This document shows positions 1-12,300 of a DNA stretch of 64,000 nt, piece after piece. The stretch is from Paraspadella gotoi (Eukaryota > Chaetognatha). Position 1 is the first letter of the stretch, and each line of letters starts with the position of its first letter. The stretch spans positions 14,931,574 through 14,995,573 of the forward strand of contig CM119263.1 of assembly GCA_051294375.1 (NCBI GenBank). The letters run 5' to 3'. Both the position numbers and the translations under genes were made by a program. Under the pieces are notes generated by a model. That model saw only the letters and a list, made by a program, of their open reading frames with translations, had not been told where the DNA came from and searched no databases.

Positions 1-400
1 AGTTCAAATTTTGTATGTGGGTAGGAAAATGTGTGACGAAGCTTGATATAAAGTTTTGGTACGAGTGGAAATGAGTTTAAATGAAAAAAATATGAGTCAC
101 ATTTACTTGACTCTTTTTACTTATTTTAACCCATAATAGATTGAGATGAAATTTTGTGAGCGGGAAGGAAAGTTTATGAAGAAGCTTGATATAAAGTTTT
201 GACGGAATTGTGCCAGTGGAAATGAGTTTAAATGGAAAAAATATAAGTCACATTTACTTTATTTTAAGGACATCGATGATGAAAAGCTGTATATAAATTT
301 ATAATTATTAAATATTAAAATTAATTAATTAATTAATCGATTAATTAATTAATTAATTTTCGTAGGCAGATCCGACATTGTTTGCTCAAACTTGTTTTCC
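1..400. repeat. Dispersed repeat 'Q', terminal part
   Basis: The stretch contains two degenerate copies of a segment with GTGTGTGGGTAGGAAAGTGT-like wording and a TTAAT-rich tract. It ends with GATCCGACATTGTTTGCTC (about 365-385), the constant end of the most common repeat in this window. No coding content was seen. Confidence 0.75.
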
Positions 401-998
401 TACAACCATCTTCAAAATTGTCAACAAACTGGAAACGTTGGACGAGCTGTTGGAAGCAAGCAGCCTTGCATATCCACGAAGAGCAAGGATGATAACTTAG
501 AAAGTCTCGCAATTCAAAATCGTAAAGCTTTTGCAAGCCAGTTGAAAATAAAATAGAGAGACAAAGAATTGTTGCCAGTCATTTAACAGTGAATAGGTGG
601 CTTTTCATGGAGGATAGGGCTCCTGGATATAAAGCCAAAACCCCCAAAAGATTTTATGAGGAAAATGGGATGGAGGTGCTCGAAGGTTAGCCCGGAAACT
701 CGCCTGACTGCAACATCATCAAAAATGTCTGGTCATGGATGAAAAGGGATTTTTGCAGTAAATACAATAACAATCAACAAAATGAAAACAATTTTAAAAC
801 ACATTTGGGGGGGCTGAAATCTTCATATTTGCCCAGCCTCTACGACTCTCTCCCTTGTCTCATGGAAACAGTGCTGGAAGAAAACAATGGTCCAACAATA
901 TACGAATTGAGTCCTAAAAAAAATTATTTTCCTTCAAATAATAAAATAAAATGCTTTTATCATAACTATTAAACTTTTTTTTGAGCAGATCTGTACTA
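400..998 (+). pseudogene. Tc1-like transposase relic
   Basis: Plus-strand fragments match the better preserved Tc1-like copy at 53185-54168: the helix-turn-helix region (TTCAAAATTGTCAACAAACT and following), a middle part, and the C-terminal part ending in a short open frame at 739-972. The right terminus reads GAGCAGATCTGTA at about 984-996, the same inverted repeat as in the other copy. Frame breaks are frequent, so it is inactive. Confidence 0.7.
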
Positions 999-1460
999 TC
1001 TAGAAAAAAATTATATCACATAATTATTGAAAGTTCATTTTTTCAATAAAAAATATATAAAATATGGGTAAAACATTCTCAGTATTTGGTATGCATTCCC
1101 TCGGCATCAATTACTGCCTGCATTCATCTGGGCATACTCTCGTACAGTGAATTGAAGTATAACAGTGAAATGTTTTTCCCCATTTTCAATGTAATTCTTT
1201 TCAGGCTCGATATTGATGTTGCGCATCTTTCCCTTTTTTCTGAGAGTTATAATGGCACTTTTTTGAACCAAAAAAAGGTGCAATGCTTTTAGCATTGACA
1301 AATTTAAAAAAAAATTAAATCTATTTAAAATAAAAACAAATAGGTAAATACAAAAAATAATGGAAAATTAAATATGATTTTTTTCATCATTTTCCATTTG
1401 AAGTGGCGAACTTTTTTTACCTGTAACTTCAAAACAATTTAACCTACAAAAAAATGGAAT
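995..1460 (+). mobile_element. Small mariner-type element relic
   Basis: The segment starts TACTATCTAGAAAAAAATTA, related to the TIR of the element at 28791-29395. It carries a degenerate open stretch (1086-1292) with LFSESYNGTFLNQKKVQ, also found on the minus strand at 29092-29316. The right end is unclear. Confidence 0.55.
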
Positions 1461-1492
1461 GAAGCTACTAAAATAAATTGTAAATAAAAATA

Positions 1493-1932
1493 AACCAATG
1501 GCCGCTTATGAACGGTTGGTGGATTTTAGTCCACCATACATCCCCCCCTCCCGTTGGGAGAAGTCTGTTGCGTCTCTTCAGTGAATTGTTGTTGTTGGTG
1601 GAAAGTGTGTCACCAAGTTGAGGCATGTCGCCTGATATGTTGTTGGCGGAAAGTGCATCGCTAGGTTGAGGCATGTCACCTGAAATTGTTGCTGTTGTGT
1701 TCGTAAGTCGGGCTCACCAAAGAAGAGACAGTAATTATTGTTATGAGTTAGTGATAGAACCGTTCAATATAAGGCTGTAACACCGAGTTACAGGCGGGTT
1801 AAGCGCCCTGTCCCTCTTAACTGCTAGGCGGCCACCGGGCTAGAACCCCGGACCTTTGGGTTGGGAGGCGAATGACTTGCCTCCGGCACCAATGGCCGCT
1901 GATGAACGGTTGGTGGATTTTAGTCCACCATA
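1493..1932 (-). mobile_element. Short LTR element (tRNA-like LTR family), copy with truncated 3' LTR
   Basis: In minus orientation: a complete LTR (about 1932-1716), the PBS TGGTGAGCCCGAC, a short internal region with a 45-codon frame (MPQ...SGDMPQLGD...), a polypurine tract, and then only the first 48 nt or so of the second LTR (1541-1494). It is the same family as the complete copy at 33315-33970. Confidence 0.8.
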
Positions 1933-2440
1933 GGTGGTTATTTATACAGCATTTATACAGCATAATATAATTTCTCCAAATTTTGGGCTTAGGGCATTAT
2001 GCGCCATATAATACAGTATCTAAATTCATTTGAATATTGCAGTATAGGGCGAATTAATTGTAACACTCAATAGTACTTGTAACCGTAATTACATCAATCT
2101 CGACCCATTATTGAATACACAAAAGACTTTCATATCGTCTACTCATCTTTGGAAGGGTCCTAAAGAAGGCATGCTTCATAAATGAGTAGCTGACATAAGC
2201 TAAACATGAAGTAAAATGACCAATCAAATAATTGATAAAACTAAATTTTTCATACATATCATTAAGAACAAATTATCTAGGGAATTAATAATTTTTCCTA
2301 AGGAGGGTAAGTTTTAAGTCCAAAGCCTGTATGTCATTAAGTAGATTAAAATTACACAAATACTATATATAAATATAGCTCACTGGTATATAAAATGTAT
2401 AAAATTTTAAAATAAATTTACCAAAGTATTTTTATTGGTT
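1933..2440. other. AT-rich flank, nothing recognised
   Basis: The stretch is AT-rich DNA. I see no gene, hairpin or repeat family that I can name. Confidence 0.5.
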
Positions 2441-2840
2441 TTTATTTTTTAGCCATATCTGCCCCCCCAATCTTGTCGGGCATTCACTTATATCATGTCA
2501 GAACATCGAATTATGATAAATTATGCAAAAAAAATGATGTCCGTCCATCCGTCCATCCCACCTTAGCAAAAAACACCAATTACTCGTGATTTGATCGATG
2601 GATTGGAATGAAATTTTGTGTGTGGGTAGGAAAGTGTGTGATTGAGCTGGAAACTAAGTTTCGATCAAATCGTCCGAATGGAAATGAGTTAAAATGGAAA
2701 AAAAAATTCACTATTTGAACACCAATTACTCATGAGTGAATAGGGCTATTGACTTCAAATTTTGTATGTGGGTAGGAAAGTGTGTGATTGAGCAGGAAAT
2801 AAAGTTTCGATGGAATCGTTCAAGTGGAAATGAGTTAAAA
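2440..2840 (+). repeat. Repeat 'Q', central part
   Basis: The block runs from CCCCCCAATCTTGTCGGGCA through GAACATCGAATTATGATAAA and a GTCCGTCCATCC run to two direct subrepeats around TGTGTGTGGGTAGGAAAGTG. It is near-identical to blocks at 48740-49005, 49985-50250 and 26220-26450. Confidence 0.75.
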
Positions 2841-3370
2841 AGAGAGAGAGAGAGAGAGAAAAAGAGATAGAGAGAGAGAAAGAGAGAGATAGAGAAGCCA
2901 AATCGTTTTCGGACGAATCAGCAGCGGCAGCAGCAGAGGCAGCCAGAAAAAAAGAAAGAAATCAAAAGGCAGCAGCAGAAGCAGCAGGAGAAAAGAGAGA
3001 AAAAGAAAAAGCTCCTGCAGAGCCAGCTGCAGACTCGTTTTTTTTTCGATGAATCAGCCTGTGCTGTGGAAAAGAGAGAGAGAGAGCTACATATAATTAA
3101 AAGAGAAAAGAGAGAGAGAAAGAGACATAAAAATAATAGAGAAAATTTGTTTGTTTTGATAAAACGTAAACAAAACATATTTAATAACTCCTCACCCAAT
3201 TTCAAGGACCTCGATGATGAAAATCTGTAAACAAATTTTCAGATTCATACACCCAAATTTAATCATGAACATCGACAACGACGAAGACGACTACGCCACT
3301 TATGCGCAAAAGCGTTACAAGATCGTCGCAAACGCAAAGCGATTGCGACGATAAAAAACAAATAATCTAT
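2838..3370 (+). repeat. Composite purine-rich repeat
   Basis: A GA-rich block (AGAGAGAGAAAAAGAGATAG) leads into CAGCAGCAGAAGCAGCAGGA, then AAACGTAAACAAAACATATT and a terminal inverted pair, GATCGTCGCAAACGCAAAGC followed by GATTGCGACGAT. Copies occur at 13830-14110 (reverse), 41280-41740 and 43930-44390. Long open frames across it are low-complexity artefacts. Confidence 0.7.
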
Positions 3371-3662
3371 TTCACTATTTGATTATGATTTTTTTATTTT
3401 TATATTAAATATAAATTCAAGCTGCAATAATTAATTGTTAAGAAATAAGTAATTAATTAAATATTTGTAATTAATTAATTGAATAATTAATTAATTAATT
3501 TTGTTATCGAAATTGTTGTTTCGTGATTGAGAGGCAAGATAAAATGGAAAACAATTTTGACACGAATAAAAAAAAATTTAATTAATTAATTAATTATCCG
3601 ATCAGCTGCTTACCGCTAATGATCGTGGACAGATCCGGCATTGTTTGCTCAAACTTGTTTGT
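3370..3662 (+). repeat. Repeat 'Q', right end
   Basis: TTAAT-rich tracts end in GATCCGGCATTGTTTGCTCA and AACTTGTTT, the constant terminus of the Q family. Confidence 0.7.
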
Positions 3663-4929
3663 TCTATATGCTAAATTTTAATTTTATAAAATTTAATTAT
3701 GACTCCAATGATTATGTTTTCCCCGTTACATGAAGTCTTACTGTACTTGTTTCATCGTTTCTCTGAACTCGCCGTCGCTCATAACCTTTCTGTCAATATA
3801 ATTATAACGATGATTCCTTTTGGTTTCTATCATTGCATTGAAAAATGGGGGGCCTAATCAGGGAAAATATTGAACAAGAAGCTTTAAGCACGCATATACT
3901 AAACTACCGGGTTTTCGAGCTATTTCTGAACTACATTCGCGCCCTCATTACGAGAGTTAAATTAAATTATTAAAATTAACAACATTTTCAGAATCTGCTT
4001 AATCTTAGATTTTAGTAGATACCAAAAATTACTGCCAAAAGTGACCGGAAATGGGGTAATTACCACCTTTGTGCCATGAGTAAATTTTTTTCTCGCGCGA
4101 GAAATAAGCTGATTTTTTCTGTTTTTTAAACGGTAAGTCATAAAGTGAAATAAATCAATATTTGGAATCTGCTTGGTCTTGCCTTTGATTAGACACTAAG
4201 ATTGCGTGTCTTAATTGTTAATTAAAGGAGTTATATTATTCTTGCTTTTTGGATATGCGTTAAAGAGGAAAAAATTAGAGGGAAAACATTTTATTAAATT
4301 ACCTTAGCACTATGGAATTGTGATGACTAAAGAAATTTTTATGCTGGAAAAGTTAAGTAATATACATATCAACTTTGGCTCACTATTATTTCGCTAAACT
4401 CATCCATGCTGCATCCCAAGACTAATTGCAGCAGCGCGCAGTTGCAAAATGGTCTGCTTTCCTTAAAAGCCATTCATCGAAAATTATCAAGGCCAATCAT
4501 GATTACAATGAATGAAATCGGGTCTTGAAACATTATTTTACATTGATACCAATTTTGATGATTTATTTAACTACTTAAAATTAATTTTTGAAAAAAAGTT
4601 CATAAAAGAGCTCAAAAACCCGGTATTTTAACATGGGGGAGAAAAAAGATATTATTTCTAAGAAATTACCTTCCGGCAGGTTATATTGTTGTATAGTCGT
4701 CAATTTTTTAATGTAATATACAAAAAGGATGGCGTAAACTACTCGACAGCATACTGCTAAGGGGTGCTGCGCTTTCATGCAGGTCGGCTCTCGAAGGAAT
4801 TCTGTGACCGTGAAAACAAACGGAGATTTATTATTAGTTGCGCCGCGAGGACTTTTCGGTCGTTGTGTCGGTCTGTCCCACTTAGTTAAAAAAGCATACA
4901 ATTCGCCTATACGGCCTATTCGGCTATAG
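3663..4929. other. Intergenic flank without a gene
   Basis: The only recognisable part is at about 4760-4890, where GTTGCGCCGCGAGGACTTTT and GTCGGTCTGTCCCACTTA recur in related form at 21900-21985. The rest is AT-rich and unassigned. Confidence 0.5.
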
Positions 4930-5560
4930 ACTATATAGTAAGGCGTAGTAAAATTTCTAAATTTAACTTTAATTAAAATTCTAAAAGTGAGGAATGAACA
5001 ACATTATACTAATGAACATTTATGTAATAAAAAAATTTATAATAAATTTTTCAATTTACGCAGTAGGCCATATTTATACTAGTACTAAACCAATAAATGT
5101 TAAAATTTCAAAACAGTTTTTTCTAAGATATTTTTGCAGATTTGGATTCGTCATAAAAAGTTGATAAAAAGAAATATAACTCTTTTTGAAAAATTCCTTC
5201 ATTAAGTGGGTCAAAAAATTAGAAAAAGCTATATTTTAAGCTGAAAATTAACTTTTTATATATTAAATATAGTTTTTTTAATTTTTAACCCAATTAATGA
5301 AAGAATTTTTAAAAATGATTTATATTTTCTTTTATCAACTTTTGACGAGGAATTCAAATCTGCAATCAAAATTAAGAAAAGCCTATTTTGAAATTTTTCG
5401 ATCTTATAAGGATAGTACTATATATAAATATAGCCTACTGCGAAAATTAAAAAACATAAAATTAATTTTTTTTACAAATTAATGTTCACTGATGGTATGT
5501 TGTTCATAATTGACTTCTAGAATTTTCGTATATAACTTTCACTACGCCTTACTATATAGT
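4930..5560. mobile_element. Foldback (inverted-repeat) element
   Basis: The ends are inverted copies: ACTATATAGTAAGGCGTAGT at 4930-4949 and ACTACGCCTTACTATATAGT at 5541-5560. The interior is also largely self-complementary (GCCTACTG at 5434 mirrors CAGTAGGC at 5062). Flanking ATAG on both sides may be a target duplication. Related partial copies are at 42955-43165, 45700-46215 and 52320-53180. Confidence 0.7.
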
Positions 5561-6179
5561 ATAGTTACTCATTTGTTAAGACAGGAAAAAAACTCAAATC
5601 TAAGTGACACGTAATAAGGCAGTCACTGCGGCGCAAAACATTTGAATTACTGTTCTTGTTTTTATCGATAACTCAATTTCATAACACGTTTTACCTTTAA
5701 ACCGCTTCCAAATTATCATTTTGGTTTTTTTTTAGTAACAACCAATTGGTTGTATCCCGTTTAACTCGATTACATACGAGAAAATTTTCTTTATTTGTAA
5801 AAAGATTTTGTAAAACGATATTCTTTTACTCGTAAATTTAGTAATCCATTCACCTCATCTTTGCTTTGGTATCGTACATATGCAATGATTAATTCTCAAG
5901 GTTAATATCGTTCAAATTTTCTCTTTCTCTGTTTCCCAAAATTCAAATTGTTTTTGCTTCCCTTTATCGACCGTCCTCCACAGAGATAACTTTAAAAATG
6001 ATGAACACTGGATATCTAAGCGCTCGGCCTTTAGAAAAAAATAATTTAGGAGTAATATTAATATATTTTAATCATTCTGATTACTGTTTTAGGTACTAGT
6101 GTAAGTTACAAAAATCATAATACAAATAGGTTTTGAAAATTCACACAAATTAATAATATGAATTAAATTATCTTTTCTA
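5561..6179. other. 3' flank of the channel gene
   Basis: This would contain the 3' untranslated region of the minus-strand gene (directly below 6180). No clear AATAAA was seen in the first 100 nt after the stop. AT-rich and otherwise featureless. Confidence 0.4.
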
Positions 6180-6339
6180 TCATCTTCCTCCAATGAGATT
6201 GAAGCCACAATTGAGCGCATGAGCGTGAGCGCGACAGCTCGGAGAAGAGTTGCACGTAACGACGAGATTGAGGTGAAGATCAGAATCTAATCCAATATCC
6301 GCCTCACTAGGAGACAGTTCCATTTCGCTCGATAATTGA
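6180..6339 (-). CDS. Exon 22: C-terminal tail and stop codon
   Basis: This exon starts after a strong acceptor (TTGTTGTTCTCTCACTCTAG) and completes the codon AA/T. It encodes QLSSEMELSPSEADIGLDSD and ends CGFNLIGGR before TGA at 6180-6182. The tail is acidic then cysteine/histidine bearing, with no domain I recognise. No AATAAA signal is obvious directly downstream. Support is splice-site quality and phase only. Confidence 0.5.
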
Positions 6340-9300
6340 CTAGAGTGAGAGAACAACAATGAAATAGATCAACATGAATTCGGCGATTGACGTTTCGATC
6401 AATTAGACTTTAATTGAAAATTTAAAAAAGGGGTTTTTGAAATATATAATTTCTTATGAAAAACTAACTTTTGAGATGCTGGCGTCACGGGTCGAATTTC
6501 GACGAAACATCGTGCAACGTTACGTCGTGGATTGAGACAGGGAACGAACGTTTCATTGACATCGGACAGAGGAATAGTCCTGTTTTTCACTAGCGAATTC
6601 ATCGTCTCCCATGCCAAAAATCTGACGGACAGATAAAAGCATTACCAACAAAATTTTTATATAGGGGTGGGACCATATATCTTGACAAAACTTAACGTCC
6701 GGCTCTGTCTGAACGATTTGAGATACTGTGGCGGTATATTCACACCGCCTCGCGTCCACCAAATCCATTGGCTCAGAGGGGGAACACACCATCCCAAGTG
6801 TTGTGTTCCATCCACAGTCCTAACGACTTCCCTCTGTGTTGGCAAAGCGAGATCGTCCTAGGGTAACCGCGCCAGTGACTGGAGGCATCGCTGAGGGTCG
6901 GAAGCCCCCAAAGCCAACAGTGAGATGCCCGATCCCAATGGGCATCACAGGCAACCCGGCTGTTGCCATAATACAAAAATAAAATGAGTGGCAAACGTTT
7001 TTTCTGTTTTTTTCCTTTCATATACAATCAAACAAAATACATTTTTAAGCAACTACATAGCGTCGTAGATGTTTTCAAAACAGTCGTTTTTATGCGCGCG
7101 CATTGTATTGTATACGATGAAAGTCATACTTGTTAATATTTTTAATGATTGTTTCTGAACATGTCAGTGTTATGTCTTATCTTTAATTCACCTGATTTTC
7201 GTCACTATCTATATTAAACCTATTTAATTCTTTTTCAGGTAAGTTAAACAAAATTTTAAAAAGATTTTAACGAATATGATTAAATTGTTAAATACTTTAT
7301 CATTTTGACATTTTTAGTCTGATCTGCTTATCAGCAGATTCCGAATCTATAATTCACTTTGTCGGTCCCAACCCTAAATCTTGTGGGTAAATCATTTTTA
7401 TCACATTAGAACATCATATTATGCTAAATTAAGCCAAAAAAAAAAAAACTATGTCCGTCCATCCATCCATCCGTCCCCCCTTAGCAAAAAACTCCAATTA
7501 CTCGTGACTGGATGGANNNNNNNNNNTTACTCGAATTAATCATAATTAGATGGATAGATTGAGATTAATTTTTGTGTGTGGGTAGGAAAGTTTGTGATGA
7601 AGCTGGATATAAAGTTTACATGGAATCGTGCAAGTGGAAATTAGTCTGAATGGAAAAAACATAAGTCACTTTTACTTTAATATTTTTAATAATTTTAATC
7701 TATAATTAATCAAATTAATCACAATTGGATGGATAGATTGAGATTAAATTTTGTGTGTGGGTAGGAAAGTGTGTGTTTGAGCACGATATAAAGTTTCGAT
7801 GGAATCGAGGAGTGGAAATAAGTTTGCATGGAAAAAACCAAAGTCAAGTTGACTTGAATTTTTATTATTTATGCTTACTCATGAATGTTTTAATTAATTA
7901 ATTAAGTGAAAAAATAATCCAATTTGAAAAAATTATGCAAGTTAAAAAAATTAAGCATATTGAAAAATTGATGCAAGTTGAAAGATTGTTGCAAGTTGAA
8001 AAAAAAATGATGGCAATTGAAAAAAAGATGTGAATTTAAAAAATGATGCGAGTTAAAAAATGATGCAAGTTAAAAAATGATGCAAATTGAAAAAAAATAA
8101 AGGAGTTGAAAAAATGATGCTAGTTAAAAAAATAATAATAGTTGAAAAAATGATGTGAGTTGAAAAAATGATGAGTTGAAAATATCATGCGAGTTTAAAA
8201 ATGATTCAAGTTGAAAAAAAATATACTAGTCAAATAAATTATTTGCACCATAGGCATAGTAACAGTTCAGCGATTTACATGTATTGGCGCAGCTACTGGT
8301 TTGGTAGGGTACGATCTGTTATGATCAGTTAGAATCACAAATTGAAAGAATTATCGTTATTTATCATCTGGTTAGCAGATTACCACTTAATAATCGTAGG
8401 CAGATCCGACATTGTTTGCTCAAACTTGTTTATACCAAAATTTAATTATAGGTAATAGCAGTTTTTTTATAAAATTATTTCATTAAGTAAGTCAAAATCC
8501 TAAAAGAGTTACTTTTCCTTTATTATTCTTTTTTCTTGAGGAATTCGAATCTGCTTTCAAAAATAAGTTACAGATTTAGAAAAAGTTTGAAAATTTGTTT
8601 CATCAACGAATTTATTTATATATACGGACATGTTTTGACTCTTTTGGTTGCAAGTCTTCATCAGTACTCTCTCACTCTCCCTTCTGCACATTTTGTAAAC
8701 TTATTTCAAAACTGTTGACGCTGATGAAGACTCGCAACCAAAAGAGTCGAAACATGTCCGTATAAATAAATAAATTCGTTGATGAAACAAATTTTCAAAC
8801 TTTTTCTAAATCTGAAAAAACATTTTATAATATTGACATTTTCTATGCCTATGTATAAATATGGGCTAATGTGAAAATTAACAAAGCAAAAATAAAAAAT
8901 GTTCACAGATAGAAGCTTGTTCATGATCTACTATTCGAATTTTGATTCTACTTGATTTTAAGATGTTTTTCTAAGCTTTAATATATATGGATTCAAACGT
9001 TTCGACCGTTGACGTTTCTAGGACAAGTTTCGAACTAGCCAGCGTTACCTCATTAACTGTTTTCTTCCAAACGGGTTTAACTTTGGCCGGAGACCCTTTT
9101 CAAGTTGGTACCATTGAGCTAAATAGATGATTTTTAATTTTTCTGTCGGCTCAAATATTTCGGACAATTGTCTGTAATTTTCCGACGATGTTTCCAAGTC
9201 GTTGTCGTTGTCCTGCTTCGAGCGGATTGACATGGTCGAGGCGTCCTCTGCGGTGCCCGAAGCTGCTCCTGCTGAGATTTCTGCTGCGGCGTCAGGTTGG

Positions 9301-12300
9301 ATCTCGGGCACCACGGAGTCAAAACCAAGGCGGAGCGGCATTCTTCTTGAGCGGCGCTTATTCCGATTTTCCGAAATAGTCGAAGAAACGGGGGAGAGGA
9401 ACGAGACCATTACCTAAAGAGTGACCATCACGAGAGGTGCTTTGATTCTTAGATCATTCGTACTCAAAAGCTCATGGCTTACGGTATCTTTGCCAATTTT
9501 CTTCATTTTGTTTTTGTCGTCGCTCTGGCCGAAACTCCCCCTCCGCTCAATCGGCTCTCTGCGTTGCTCCTCTCTTCTTCCAAATTTTGGGGAGGTATTT
9601 TTGTCCATAAATGAGTATATAACATGACCAAGTGATGCCAGTGGTAAACTGTAAATAATGACTACCGTTTCTGCCACGCAGTCGTAATCGGCAATTCCAG
9701 GGTACTGAAAGGCAACGAAATGGAAATTATAATTTACCGCGACTATGCCTGAAAGAATATCTATAACCTGAAGAACGTTTTTTTTTATGCCGATTTTGCT
9801 CCGCCATATTTTCACTATACTTCCATTGCTCACTTTTTGGCGCACTTTTATACTTTTGATAACGGCAGAACCAGAAAGGACGTAAATAATATGATCGTCA
9901 AGATCGCCTCGCGATATCAAATAATCACCCGGCAGAAAAATTTTCTCATTCACAAACAATGATAAGTACTATATAAAAATAGGTAATTTGTTTAAATATT
10001 TGCTGTTCTTATGCTCTTATCTTTGTAACTTTAAAAAAAATATCTAAATTTTATAAATGGGTCATATGATTTCGATTTTCAAAATTTACGACTTAAGGAA
10101 ATAAATTTTGTATGTTTAGGCAACGGCAAAGTTTATTTACAATAATAGTAAATATCGGACATGTTTCGACTCGACCTTCATCAGCCCAAAATAAAACTTT
10201 TTGGAGACACGGTTTGAAAGAATCAGAAGAAGAAAAAAAAAGACTATTACTTTCTCACCATAAGCATATCTTTATTTATGCCGACCAGCGCGGGAATCTT
10301 GAAAAAAAATTTTTTGCAGAGTTTGTATTGAACTTCTTGCCGCAGCGTGACATTGAGGTTGACAAAAAGGTTTTGGATAGAGTGATTAGGGTTTATTTTT
10401 CCTTCATTCCAAAGCTGCACATAGGACATTATGGAATCAAAGAGGCCGGATGAAGGTTTAACGCTTCGCAGCCCTGCCCTTAGGGCCTCTATATCCCGAT
10501 CATTTTGCTCGTCATGCATCACTTTGGCGTATAAAGCGGAAAGTACCTATAGTATAGGTTTAGAACGTTAAAATTATATTTTTTTAAAGATTAATAAGAA
10601 AACGCACCTACCTATTACTAAAATTATTCTAATGCATAAAAAAATAAAATCATGTAAAATGGCACCTGAGACTGAAGCTCACAATTCATGAAGGTACAAC
10701 TTATAACCATTAAACAAATAAGAACCATTTCCATATCGTTATGAGCTGTCACATCGCCAAAACCAATGCCAATCGCCACGGACACAATGCAATTGAGGGA
10801 AGTCATAAACAAATCAAATTCGTCTCTAATGGTCGTTTTCTTATATGGAAATATCAAATGGAAAAGTTTATTAAAGCAAAAACAAAATTTTTTTTATGAA
10901 ACAAATCATATCACTAGTACTAATAATAATAATAATAATTGAAACTTCTAAAAATTGTTGTACTTTAATTATTTTTAGTCGGATCTGCTTTCAACAGACA
11001 AGTATGTCATCCTTCAGAATCGCCTCCCCCGGGGGCGGCTCTAGAAGCTCTCTATCAGTCCAACAGAATGTCCATCCAACAAAGAAGGAAATAAGAGAAA
11101 AAAAAGGAGTAAAGAAAAAAAAAAAGAAGACAGATGACTGATTAGCTTCTTACCACTAAATTATTGTGGCCACGTCCTACATTGTTTGCTCAAACTTGTT
11201 TCTATATCTTTTAATTGAAATAAAATAATTAGGTTCAAAAATACAAATATTATAATTTTTAGATAAAATATGGAATATACGAGTAAACAATAATTTGAAA
11301 AAAAATGTATATTTTTTTCAGTTACATGAAACAAGTCTTGAAAGAGAGAGAGAGAGAGATAGAGAGAGAGAAAGAAAGAGAGAGAGAGAGAAAGAAAGAG
11401 AGAAAGAAAGAAAGAAAGAGAGAGAGAAAGAAAAAGGGAGAGAGAAAGAGAAAGAAAGAGTAACAGACAGGAAAAGATATTCTCAGATACAATAACATAG
11501 TCAGAAAGTATATTTTCTTATCTTATTCAATAAATAAATAATCTCGTCCCTCACTATGGACTTGATCGGTCTTGATGGGTCTTGATGGGTTTGTACCTTT
11601 GTTCTGTAAGCAATTTCTACCCAACCGTTGATGTTACACTTCGTCATATTCAGACTGTTTGTACAGCCCACTACAATCCACAGAAAAGCCAAAAAGCTTA
11701 GGACAGAGGTGATAATGAGAAAAATTTTGATGCCATACTTTGCTTGGAGTATCTTTGTGTTAAAAGGCTGAGCCTGACGAGGCTGTTGAAAAAGCTGAAT
11801 ACTACGAATCAACTGAATAAATATGGTTGTCAATGGCAATGACTTCAATATGCGCATAAATATATTTTGTAAAATATTATAGTCATTGCGGGTACAATCG
11901 AAGTTCCAATTAAAATTGACTGCTATCCAGACCGGCAAAAGTGAAATAACGTCGAGTAGAAATTGCAAAAATGAACCAAAATAACGCTTGTGAACTTTGA
12001 AAGGCTCTATCACAATACGACCAGCTTTTTTGTCGAAGTAACCTACATGAAGTCGAAACACCATCTCCCCAATTGTTATAAGGGTGGATAAAACCTTAAC
12101 AGTATAATTGTTATGAGTTAGTGACAGAAGCGTTCAATATAAGCAGTCCCTGAGCTTTGGATTAAGCTTTAATTCCAGGCAGGTTACACTCTGGAAGTAA
12201 TCCTTTAATATTTAAGTAGTACTTAAGGTCATAAAAATTTTTTTTTTATTAAGCCTTTATATGGCTTCAAATCGATTCATACCGACTTGTCTTACGGATA

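Noticed and set aside
9414-9416. TAG as the true stop codon of the channel
   Set aside because: It is preceded by CTCTTT and followed by open sequence in the same frame, and a good donor 69 nt upstream makes it the intron's 3' end; kept only as an alternative isoform.
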